Below are positions 8,070-14,881 of a stretch of DNA of 20,538 nucleotides, one piece after another; position 1 is the stretch's first letter, and each line of letters opens with the position of its first letter. The notes under the pieces are model-generated. The model made no database searches. It was not told the origin of the DNA and saw only the letters and a list, made by a program, of their open reading frames with translations. The position numbers and the translations under genes are program-made. The DNA is from Desulfurococcaceae archaeon UBA285 (lineage in GTDB: Archaea; Thermoproteota; Thermoprotei_A; Sulfolobales; Desulfurococcaceae), in the NCBI GenBank assembly GCA_002495025.1, contig DADP01000029.1, forward strand, positions 1 to 20,538, written 5' to 3'.

Positions 8070-9575
8070 CTACATCACCATTAACTCTTCTATTTTAGAA
8101 CGTGGAGTTGAAACGGGGTCGAAAGGTCCATATAAAACACCTCTATTCATCACAAATACTGCATCGCTGAGCTGGAGTACTTCATCTAGGTCTTCACTTG
8201 CAAATACAATAGATACCTTGTCTCCCACTGCTTTTTCCTTTATTTTCTTTCTAACAAATGTAGCTGTCGCCTCGTCTAGTCCACGAGTAGGGTTGTAGGC
8301 GAGTAGTGCTCTAGTAGCGTATTCAAGCTCTCTACTTACAACGACTTTCATGATGTTTCCTCCAGACAATAGTTTTACATGTATATTGGGGTTTGGAGGA
8401 TATATTGAGTACTCCTTGATTAGTTTATTAGTGATCTCTATCATACTACTCCAGTTTATGACTACTTGTTGCCTCGAGAAGAGGGCGGCAATGTTTTCTA
8501 CTATTGTGTTTTCAGCTGATACAGCATATCTAAGCGGTTGATCGGGGATAAACCCAACGCCTTTTTCTCTAATAACACCTACTCCCTTATTTGAGACATC
8601 GACGCCGTCGATTATTACCCGGCCGCTTCTAATTCTCCTCAATCCTACTAGAGCTTCTAGTAGTTCTCTCTGTCCATTACCCACGATTCCAGCAATACCT
8701 ATTATCTCGCCTGCTCTCGCTTTAAACGATACTTTATTTACAGCTATTTCACCATATTCTCCTTCAACAACTAGGTTTTCAACTTGTATAATTGGCTCTC
8801 CCACTTGGATTTCGTATGGGTTGGAAAACCTCTCATAGGTTATTAGTTTTGCAGCTTCACCAAACATTAATTCACGTATTTGTTCTAGTGTTGCGTTTTC
8901 TCTTACTAGTGAACCCACAACTTTTCCCCTTCTCAATATATATATTCGATCCGAGATCTCAAGAGCCTCGGGTATTTTGTGTGTTATTAAAACTATAGAG
9001 CGCCCCTCTTCTTTGAATCGTTGTAGGTAGACATAGAATTTCCTCCTTTCTTCTACTGGTAGATATGTTAGTGCTTCGTCGAGAATAAGTACTTTTGCAT
9101 CTAGGAGTACTGCTCTAGCTATTTCAACTAGTTGTTTCTGTGTATAATTTAACGACCAGACTTTGGCATCAGGGTTGATTTTAATGCCTATTTTATCGCT
9201 TATTTCTTTAAATACTCTGCGGACATTTTTCATTGATTCAAATAATCCAACACTAGTTAAACTAAGCGAGAGATTTTCTGCTACTGTTAGTCTATCAATT
9301 AATTGTGGAATCTGAGAAACCATTACAATACCTTTTTTAATCGCGTCTATTGGGCTACCAATAACAATTCTCTTACCCTGGAAGAAGATGTCGCCTTTAT
9401 CAGGACTGTATATTCCATATAGGATCTTGACTAGCGTTGACTTTCCAGCACCGTTTTCACCAAGTATTGCAGTAACCTCGCCCGGGTAAAACTCCATAGA
9501 GACATCATCCAGGGCGATGACTCCTCCAGGAAAGCTCTTATTTATTCCCGTAATCGATAATAGTGGAGAAGTCAC
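8070..9575 (-). CDS. nupO: ABC transporter ATPase, two-domain sugar/nucleoside type (NupO/YufO-like)
   Basis: A 501-residue protein with two tandem nucleotide-binding domains, the architecture of Rbs/Mgl/NupO ATPases. Domain 1 has Walker A GENGAGKS (39-46) and Walker B VLILDEAL. Its signature motif is degenerate (LNYTQKQ in place of LSxGxxQ). Domain 2 has a lysine-less Walker A-like loop (GIVGNGQREL) and a good signature (LSGGN), as is common in the family, so one catalytic site is probably composed of unequal halves. The start is GTG. It powers import through the two permeases encoded immediately downstream. The gap to the binding-protein gene (about 96 bases) contains a T-rich run that may reduce read-through, giving more binding protein than ATPase. 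Confidence 0.92.
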   Translation of the reverse strand: MTSPLLSITGINKSFPGGVIALDDVSMEFYPGEVTAILGENGAGKSTLVKILYGIYSPDKGDIFFQGKRIVIGSPIDAIKKGIVMVSQIPQLIDRLTVAENLSLSLTSVGLFESMKNVRRVFKEISDKIGIKINPDAKVWSLNYTQKQLVEIARAVLLDAKVLILDEALTYLPVEERRKFYVYLQRFKEEGRSIVLITHKIPEALEISDRIYILRRGKVVGSLVRENATLEQIRELMFGEAAKLITYERFSNPYEIQVGEPIIQVENLVVEGEYGEIAVNKVSFKARAGEIIGIAGIVGNGQRELLEALVGLRRIRSGRVIIDGVDVSNKGVGVIREKGVGFIPDQPLRYAVSAENTIVENIAALFSRQQVVINWSSMIEITNKLIKEYSIYPPNPNIHVKLLSGGNIMKVVVSRELEYATRALLAYNPTRGLDEATATFVRKKIKEKAVGDKVSIVFASEDLDEVLQLSDAVFVMNRGVLYGPFDPVSTPRSKIEELMVM

Positions 9576-9643
9576 TGTTTCACGCCCTAGGCTCTAACCG
9601 GGTATTCATGTAAACTATTTGTTGTATAAGTAGGAGGCTAGTT

Positions 9644-9671
9644 AAAAAACATTTGGAAATTCGGGGGATTT
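9644..9671 (-). terminator. weak hairpin and T6 run between binding-protein and ATPase genes
   Basis: On the minus strand, directly after the binding-protein stop, GAAAT and ATTTC can form a five-base-pair stem around a C-rich loop (+ strand 9656-9672). A run of six T follows (9644-9649). Such partial terminators behind solute-binding-protein genes are common and would set stoichiometry. The stem is short, so this is only a candidate. Confidence 0.35.
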
Positions 9672-11057
9672 CTAGTGTTTAACAACTATGTCTAGTAGGT
9701 AGTCCATGTTCCACAAGTCGGCGTGGCCTAATCTCACACCAGTAGGTATTGTTACTATGTCGCCGGGGCCTTTGCCTTTACAGTAGTCAGATGTTGCTTT
9801 TTCACTTGGATATATGCACCAGCCTTTGAGTGGCCCTGTGAATGGGTCGAATACAGGAGCTATTGGATATGGTTTTGTACCTATGAGTCCTCCCCAAGCC
9901 ATTGTTATTTTATCTATGTGCTCGTATTTGTGGGTTAGCGCGCTGAATTGTAGTGGTAGAACTGTAACTCCTGCTTTCATTTGCCAATATCTCTCCATTA
10001 CTAGGTCGTAGACGCTGAGTTTTCTACCAGTGAGCTTGTCTGTTACCTGGATGGATTTTAATGTATCTATGTATATTGGGTTGATCAATAGTGGATTACC
10101 GTTTTCATCTATATCTGCTCCTAAATCTACTGCTCCAGAGCTTAGTAGATACCAGTAGTCGACGTGTTCGAGGTTATAGGGTGTTAGTACTCCAGACTTT
10201 ATTTTGACTAATATGTCGGCATAGATGATTTCCCATCTAACTAATTGACCACTAACAGTCATTGATGGAGCATACTTCAACATTGGCCCATAGTGGCTAA
10301 ATACATATATATTGTTTTCCTCAGCGTATTCTGGAATAGCAGTTGAATCTTCTGTAAATGCTAATACATCTACATTGTATTGTTTAACTAGTGTATCAGC
10401 TGCTTGTCTCGCCTTGGTTGGATCATACCATGCACCTATTTCAATAACGTGTATAGTTATATTCTTTCCAAGGGCTTCTCCCACTTCTTTTGCGCCGATA
10501 GCAAAGGCATTTATGTGTCTAACTACTTCGGGTATCAAGTAGGCTGCTACATATCCTATATGACCGGTTTTAGTTAGTGCTCCAGCCATCAACCCGTTGA
10601 GATAGTATACTTGGTATAGGTCTGCGAAGTAAGTACCCATGTTTTCTCTTCTCCTATAACCCGAGCAATGGAAGAAGATTACATTTGGATATTTCTCTGC
10701 AGCTTCATAAGTAGCATCCATAAAGTCGAAGCTTGTAGTGAATACTACGTTGTAGCCCTTGGCGACGTATTCATCAACGTATTTGACTACTTCATCTGGT
10801 TTAACGCTTTCAACATAGGCTGTTTCCAACCAGTCTTTAAATAACTCCTGGACAAACTTCCTTCCAATATCGTGCATGTAAGTCCATCCAGCATCTCCAA
10901 TTGGACCGACATATATGAATAATGCCTTTATTTTTTCTGGAGGTGTATATTTTGGTGGTGGTGGTGTGGGAGCTGTAGCGGTTCCTATATAATAGCCCAC
11001 TATACCAGCTATAATAGCTATTAGGAGAGTTATTCCAATCCAAGTAGTTGGTTTCAT
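9672..11057 (-). CDS. bmpA: BMP-family (PnrA/Med-like) nucleoside-binding protein, membrane-anchored
   Basis: A 461-residue extracytoplasmic binding protein. An N-terminal hydrophobic segment (about residues 8-26) is followed by a Pro/Thr-rich linker (TATAPTPPPP), with no lipobox cysteine, so it is probably tethered by an uncleaved or archaeal-type signal. The mature part shows BMP/Med signatures: GDAGWTYMHDIG, the TTSFDFMDATYEAAEKYP region, GHIGYVAAYL, and AFTEDSTAIPEYA. Characterised relatives (Treponema PnrA, bacterial NupN) bind purine or other nucleosides. The protein is about 100 residues longer than typical members, mostly C-terminal. ATG 11057 is chosen because GGGGTGA lies eight bases upstream; the in-frame GTG at 11069 is part of that ribosome site. 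First gene of the minus-strand run. Confidence 0.9.
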   Translation of the reverse strand: MKPTTWIGITLLIAIIAGIVGYYIGTATAPTPPPPKYTPPEKIKALFIYVGPIGDAGWTYMHDIGRKFVQELFKDWLETAYVESVKPDEVVKYVDEYVAKGYNVVFTTSFDFMDATYEAAEKYPNVIFFHCSGYRRRENMGTYFADLYQVYYLNGLMAGALTKTGHIGYVAAYLIPEVVRHINAFAIGAKEVGEALGKNITIHVIEIGAWYDPTKARQAADTLVKQYNVDVLAFTEDSTAIPEYAEENNIYVFSHYGPMLKYAPSMTVSGQLVRWEIIYADILVKIKSGVLTPYNLEHVDYWYLLSSGAVDLGADIDENGNPLLINPIYIDTLKSIQVTDKLTGRKLSVYDLVMERYWQMKAGVTVLPLQFSALTHKYEHIDKITMAWGGLIGTKPYPIAPVFDPFTGPLKGWCIYPSEKATSDYCKGKGPGDIVTIPTGVRLGHADLWNMDYLLDIVVKH

Positions 11058-11065
11058 ATATAAGT

Positions 11066-11104
11066 TCACCCCAAGTATATATTAGAACAGCTTGGTTTTT
11101 ATAT
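11066..11104 (-). promoter_or_regulatory. promoter and ribosome site of the nucleoside-uptake genes
   Basis: On the minus strand a TATA-like box ATATAAAAA (11096-11104) would place transcription start near 11075. The ribosome site GGGGTGA (11066-11072) lies eight bases before ATG 11057. A second AT-rich box, TATTTAAG (about 11109-11116), is an alternative. Box and start spacing fit archaeal TBP/TFB promoters. Confidence 0.5.
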
Positions 11105-11308
11105 GGAACTTAAATACCTTACAATATATTATTTTAAAATTTTGGATGATTGTTGAAGCCTATGTAATTGCACAAAGAGTAAAAACTAGTAATGTGGAAT
11201 AAGTGGTCGGTGTATTTACACGTGGTTTTTACATGTAGAAGCCTCTCCTCTTTAGGGCGCGTGGAAGAGGCTAGTATTGTGATTACTCCTCTAGCAATGT
11301 TCTCAGTG
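11105..11308. promoter_or_regulatory. intergenic control region with repeats and a stem-loop
   Basis: This is the central part of the roughly 300-base gap between the divergent binding-protein and carbamoyltransferase genes; no gene is seen in it. It holds a perfect inverted repeat GTGTA-TT-TACAC (11210-11221), an overlapping 11-base direct repeat TTTACACGTGG (11215-11225) and TTTACATGTAG (11228-11238) that differ at two positions, and a stem-loop whose arms are 11240-11248 and 11263-11272 (nine pairs, one bulged A, 14-base loop). The repeats are plausible operator sites serving both promoters. The stem-loop could be a structured RNA or a protein site, but no T run follows it on either strand. 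Confidence 0.35.
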
Positions 11309-11350
11309 AATATAATAACCTAGCTTGTTATTAGAGAATTTATGAGAGGG
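11309..11350 (+). promoter_or_regulatory. promoter and ribosome site of the first carbamoyltransferase
   Basis: A TATA-like box AATATAATAA (11309-11318) lies about 26 bases before a likely start near 11340. The ribosome site GAGGG (11346-11350) is seven bases before ATG 11358. It is arranged back to back with the binding-protein promoter. Confidence 0.5.
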
Positions 11351-11357
11351 TATATAC

Positions 11358-12422
11358 ATGCCCGCTCTAAGACACCTCGTTAGAGAACTCAGTGGTAGAG
11401 ACCTCATTTCTACTCTTGACTGGAGTGACGAGGAAATAGAAATCGCCTTAAAACTCGCCAAGGAGTTTAAAGAAATAGCCCACTATTATGGTACAGAGGC
11501 TATTCCAAAAGTACTTGCTGGTAAGGTATTCTTTATGTTGTTCTTTGCACCATCAACAAGAACTAGAGCTGCTTTCGAAGCAGGTATGTACTTCCTGGGA
11601 GGCCACGCCGCATACATAGATGCCACTACTACGAGGCTAGCATATGGTAAAGAAGAGAAGGCTGGAGAGGCAATTAAAGATGTAGCGGCAATGTACGATG
11701 TCTACGGGCATGGACTAGGTATTAGAGTACTAGATAAGGCAATTGACTATAGGTATGGAGTTGGAAACGCCTATATCCGTGAAATGGCTAATGCAGCCAA
11801 TATACCAGTTATAAACATGGCCGACGACATGTTCCACCCTACACAGGGCCTTGCAGACATATTCACGTTTAGAGAGAGATTTCAGAATCCACAGGGTAAG
11901 AAATACGTTATAATGTGGGCGTATAGCCCAGAGATCAGGGGATGGTGTAGTGTACAAGAAGACATGGTATTATTCCCGAGATTCGGCGTCGACGTTGTAG
12001 TAGCTAGACCACCAGGCTTCGACCTAGACCCCAAACTCGTAGAGAAAGCCAAGCAGTTGGCAAGAGAACACGGTGCAACACTAGAAGTAACAGACAACCT
12101 CCAAGAAGCCCTACGAGGAGCACACGCAGTATTCCCACGAAACTGGGCCTCGCCAACACTAGTCCAACTAGGCTACAGTAAGTTCAAAGACGAAGAGTTA
12201 AAGATCTACGAGAAATACAAGCATTGGAAGGTAACAAGAGAACTAATGGACCTAATGGACAAACACGCTGTATTAATGCACGTACTACCAATATTTAGAG
12301 GCTATGAAGCAAACGACGAAGTAATAGATGATCCCAAACACTCAGTAATATATGAACAAGCTGAAAACGGCCTCTGGACTAAAATGGCCGTACTAGCACT
12401 AACAATGTATGGAGTTAAATAA
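11358..12422 (+). CDS. aspartate/ornithine-carbamoyltransferase superfamily protein, YgeW-related, unknown substrate
   Basis: A 354-residue cytosolic carbamoyltransferase. The carbamoyl-phosphate site is intact: STRTR (66-70), the arginine in GIRVL (123), and HPTQ (160-163). The second-substrate region is not standard. Where ornithine enzymes have HCLP it has HVLP (308-311) followed by IFRGYE. The mid-domain WAYSPE (187-192), RPPGFDL and the VFPRNWASP stretch (258-266) resemble the E. coli YgeW and acetyl-/succinyl-ornithine (knotted) carbamoyltransferases rather than ArgF or PyrB. The gene starts at ATG with GAGGG seven bases upstream and is monocistronic or nearly so, divergent from the nucleoside-uptake genes. 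In this setting it may work in the phosphorolytic direction on a ureido compound to give carbamoyl phosphate; that is inference. A biosynthetic ornithine-type enzyme is less likely but not excluded. Confidence 0.85.
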   Translation: MPALRHLVRELSGRDLISTLDWSDEEIEIALKLAKEFKEIAHYYGTEAIPKVLAGKVFFMLFFAPSTRTRAAFEAGMYFLGGHAAYIDATTTRLAYGKEEKAGEAIKDVAAMYDVYGHGLGIRVLDKAIDYRYGVGNAYIREMANAANIPVINMADDMFHPTQGLADIFTFRERFQNPQGKKYVIMWAYSPEIRGWCSVQEDMVLFPRFGVDVVVARPPGFDLDPKLVEKAKQLAREHGATLEVTDNLQEALRGAHAVFPRNWASPTLVQLGYSKFKDEELKIYEKYKHWKVTRELMDLMDKHAVLMHVLPIFRGYEANDEVIDDPKHSVIYEQAENGLWTKMAVLALTMYGVK

Positions 12423-12430
12423 ACACTTCT

Positions 12431-12480
12431 TCTACTCTTTGTAGAGTCAAATATGTAACAACTTTTTACATTTACATATT
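12431..12480 (+). terminator. hairpins and T-rich stretch after the first carbamoyltransferase
   Basis: A small hairpin TCTAC/GTAGA (12431-12445) is followed by a perfect nine-base inverted repeat AATATGTAA/TTACATATT (12450-12458 and 12472-12480), whose loop contains T5 (12463-12467). Position just after the stop suggests termination. The second repeat could also be an operator for the next gene, as its TTTTTACAT core also occurs at 11226-11234. The remainder of this 155-base gap holds a TATA-like AATATATCA (12521-12529), which suits the GTG start at 12578. Confidence 0.4.
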
Positions 12481-12577
12481 ACTCTCCATTCTTCTAACTC
12501 AACACGAATAAAGCCAACATAATATATCATGTTTCAACCAATATAGTCTGGAGCGCCTAGATCAACAATCATGGTTT

Positions 12578-13270
12578 GTGAGCAGTACTTTAATAATTAA
12601 ACCAAGAAACAAAGACGTGGTGGCTGGAATGGATATTGAAAAACTAGAAGTAGGTGGAAGTCTAAGACTCAAGGGACCATTGAAAGCTGGTGTTTTAAAT
12701 GTAGGCGGATCTCTAAACGTTGAAGGAGACGTCGAAGTGGAAAAACTATTTGTTGGCGGCTCGGTAAAGATAACTGGGAGTTTAAAAGCCCGTGAAGTTA
12801 GTATTGGAGGATCAATTAAAGTAGATGGAGACATCAAAGTCGAGCAGGTGTTTACACTCGGTGGTTCAGGAGAAATAAGTGGAGATATAGAAGCTGGTGA
12901 AGCCATTATAGAGGGAACGATAGAATGCCATGTACTCAAAGCCAGAGTAGTCAATATAAGTGGTAAAGTTAAAGCAGATAAGGTAATTGGACACACTATT
13001 GAAATAGGAAAGAAGTCTAAAATACATGGAGTCTTAATTGGATGTAGAATTATAATTCAAAAAGACTCTGAAGTAAAACAAGTCATTGGTAAATTGATTA
13101 GAATAGAGAGAGGAGTTGAAGTAGACAGAGTTGAAGCACGTATTGTAGAAGTAGACGAGGCAGAAGTTGGTGAACTCTTCTATATCGAGAAAGCAGAGGT
13201 AAGCGAAAAAGCCAAAGTAAAGAAAATGTCAAAGATAGATAAACTAAGCATGGAATTAGAGTGTGCGTGA
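12578..13270 (+). CDS. bactofilin-like / polymer-forming beta-helical protein
   Basis: A 230-residue protein made of short repeated strands, with glycine-rich turns recurring about every 18-20 residues (for example VGGSLNVEGDVEV, VGGSVKITGS, IGGSIKVDGDI, LGGSGEISGDI) through about residue 110, then degenerate repeats. This is the pattern of bactofilins (DUF583), which form right-handed beta-helices that polymerise into filaments in bacteria; the archaeal function is not established. There is no signal peptide or membrane segment. The C-terminal 60 residues are highly charged, rich in Glu, Lys and Val, and still repetitive. The start is GTG; no strong ribosome site is seen. Its stop overlaps the possible GTG start of the downstream winged-helix gene. 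It has no obvious metabolic connection to its neighbours. Confidence 0.7.
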   Translation: MSSTLIIKPRNKDVVAGMDIEKLEVGGSLRLKGPLKAGVLNVGGSLNVEGDVEVEKLFVGGSVKITGSLKAREVSIGGSIKVDGDIKVEQVFTLGGSGEISGDIEAGEAIIEGTIECHVLKARVVNISGKVKADKVIGHTIEIGKKSKIHGVLIGCRIIIQKDSEVKQVIGKLIRIERGVEVDRVEARIVEVDEAEVGELFYIEKAEVSEKAKVKKMSKIDKLSMELECA

Positions 13271-13568
13271 ATACAGGTGTATTGTTTTAATGAGTAGGTG
13301 TATTCATAGTGTTATATATGATCTACTCGTTTCAATACAAAATACAAAGCGGCCAATAAAATCACGGATTTGTAGATCCTCGAATCTACCACTAGATAGA
13401 TGTGGAAAAATACTTGGGTTCTTAGAGAGCAATGGATTTATTTACCGCTATTTCGACGAGGGAAGATGGATTTATGAGATTACAGAGCGTGGATATGAAT
13501 ATATCGGTATCTACGAGAAACTACTAGAATTAATTCCTACCTACACGTATAGTTTAAAAACGAGATAG
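13263..13568 (+). CDS. small winged-helix DNA-binding protein (HTH_45-like)
   Basis: A 101-residue protein. From about residue 19 it matches the archaeal HTH_45 winged-helix pattern: an N-terminal helix, a recognition region with SRICRSSNLPLDRCGKIL, FLESNGFIYR, a wing leading to YEITERGYEYI, and a final helix YEKLLELI. Such proteins are transcription regulators in Thermoproteota (ArnR-like N-domains), usually dimeric. The reading frame can open at GTG 13263, overlapping the upstream stop by eight bases, or at ATG 13290, which has AGGTG about ten bases before it; either leaves the domain intact. Coupled to the bactofilin-like gene, it may control that gene or the neighbouring catabolic genes. 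The target is unknown. Confidence 0.72.
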   Translation: MREYRCIVLMSRCIHSVIYDLLVSIQNTKRPIKSRICRSSNLPLDRCGKILGFLESNGFIYRYFDEGRWIYEITERGYEYIGIYEKLLELIPTYTYSLKTR

Positions 13569-13604
13569 AAGTATACGGGGGAGGGAGTAGATTTAAATAA
13601 ATAG

Positions 13605-13609
13605 AAAAA
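13605..13609 (-). terminator. T5 run after the PreA-like gene
   Basis: Five T residues on the minus strand immediately follow the stop of the PreA-like gene, in the short convergent gap with the winged-helix gene. This fits the end of the second minus-strand group. It is a short signal, so confidence is modest. Confidence 0.3.
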
Positions 13610-14830
13610 CTATTCTTCTATGAAGTGTATTGCTCTAGTTGGACACACCGATGTACAAACACCGCATCCATAACACTTTGTAACGTCTACTCTTGCTTTC
13701 CTCTTACCCTCTACTTCTACGACTTTTACAGCGTGGTATGTACATGCTTGTTCACAAAAGCCACACCCAATGCATTTCTTGTCGTCTACTACTGGCGGCT
13801 TTGCCCACACGCGTCGTGGTTCTGGTTTAATGTATTTGAGTGCTTTGCCTTTGAGGTCGTGTATGGATTCATATCCATGTCTCTTCATCCATTCTTCTAG
13901 CTCGCTGAGTATTCTCTTGAAGACTCCAAACCCCTCTACGATGGCCGCTGTACATATTTGTACGGCTGTAGCACCAGCCATTATGTATTCAACTACGTCT
14001 ACTCCACGACTAATACCTCCTACTCCAATAATTGGTAGTTTTGTGTTAAGTGCTGCCTGTGCTACAACTGCTAGTGCTAGTGGTTTTAGAGCAGGGCCGC
14101 TCATCCATCCGAATCCATATGGTCCTCCAACAATGGGCATTCCTGTTTCAACATCAATGTGTAGAGCTGGACCAATAGTATTTGTTGCTACTAATCCATC
14201 AACACCTACTTTTTCGAGTTCTTTAACTAATTCGGGTATACTGGGCGTGAATGGACTTAACTTTGCAAATATTGGAATACTAACAGATTCTCTCAGGGCT
14301 TTCGCGGCTTCAACTATTGGCCTGTAATCTCTTCCAATATAGTGGGTAGAAAACTCTATTGCTTGAACACCAGCTTTTTCTACCTTTGGGCCTAGTAGGG
14401 AGAGTTCTTCTGGAGTATAGCCAATACTAGCAATAAATACTACTCCGTTTTCCTCACAGTGTTTCTTGACAATAGGGTATTCTCGCTCTAAGTAGTGTTC
14501 GGCTGGTATATCACTCCAGAGCTCTGCGTTTAGAAATGCAAGTATAGATCTATAGTTTCCAGAGTCTACTGGGACAGCTCTTACATCTCCTGGACCAAAA
14601 GTCTTCAATAATACTCCTCTAAATAACCCTCTGTCAACAACCCCCATACTTGGACGGGGGACTATTACTGGTTTAACACTTATCGTCTTAGCTACTACAG
14701 CTCCCACTCCAGCTTTAATTAATTCTATCATTGACTCGGCATCTCTAGATATAGGACAAGCAGCGTTCATTAAAGGATTTTTCAATTTGAGTCCAGCTAT
14801 TTCAACAGAGAGATCTACCAATAAAGACAC
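13610..14830 (-). CDS. preA: PreA-like FMN / 2x[4Fe-4S] oxidoreductase (dihydropyrimidine dehydrogenase family, atypical active site)
   Basis: A 406-residue protein with the PreA architecture: a dihydroorotate-dehydrogenase-like FMN barrel (about 1-310) and a C-terminal ferredoxin domain. FMN-site elements are AKLSP (K190), ATNTIG (N217) and GVGGISRG with MAGATAVQICTA. Two cluster motifs are complete, C353/C356/C359/C363 and C386/C389/C392/C396. The catalytic loop after the fifth strand, normally an N-x-S-C-P type sequence, reads EFSTHYIGRDY (159-169) and has no cysteine, so the usual general acid is missing. No NAD(P)H-oxidising PreT partner is encoded in the window, so ferredoxin may be the electron partner. 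The start is GTG with a TATA-like box (14862-14870) about 36 bases upstream. It is downstream of the PLP enzyme. It may reduce or oxidise a purine- or pyrimidine-derived ring; the substrate is inferred. Confidence 0.85.
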   Translation of the reverse strand: MSLLVDLSVEIAGLKLKNPLMNAACPISRDAESMIELIKAGVGAVVAKTISVKPVIVPRPSMGVVDRGLFRGVLLKTFGPGDVRAVPVDSGNYRSILAFLNAELWSDIPAEHYLEREYPIVKKHCEENGVVFIASIGYTPEELSLLGPKVEKAGVQAIEFSTHYIGRDYRPIVEAAKALRESVSIPIFAKLSPFTPSIPELVKELEKVGVDGLVATNTIGPALHIDVETGMPIVGGPYGFGWMSGPALKPLALAVVAQAALNTKLPIIGVGGISRGVDVVEYIMAGATAVQICTAAIVEGFGVFKRILSELEEWMKRHGYESIHDLKGKALKYIKPEPRRVWAKPPVVDDKKCIGCGFCEQACTYHAVKVVEVEGKRKARVDVTKCYGCGVCTSVCPTRAIHFIEE

Positions 14831-14881
14831 CTTGATTACAAGTAATTATTGTGACTGGGGGATATAAAAACGTATTTATAC

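Noticed and set aside
11058..11069. GTG start of the binding-protein gene four codons upstream
   Set aside because: That GTG is part of the GGGGTGA ribosome site for ATG 11057.
11240..11310. Possible C/D-box guide RNA or tRNA in the large intergenic gap
   Set aside because: A GTGATTA sequence resembles box C, but no convincing box D/D' or C' follows, and the stem-loop does not fit a tRNA cloverleaf.
12562..12996. A 144-codon minus-strand frame opposite the bactofilin-like gene
   Set aside because: It mirrors the repeats of the real gene (Ser/Thr/Pro-rich periodic product) and has no recognisable motif.
13770..14327. A 185-codon open frame on the + strand opposite the PreA-like gene
   Set aside because: It lies entirely antisense to a gene with clear FMN and Fe-S motifs; its composition (Ser/Pro/Thr-rich, low complexity) is that of a shadow frame, and no family pattern is visible.
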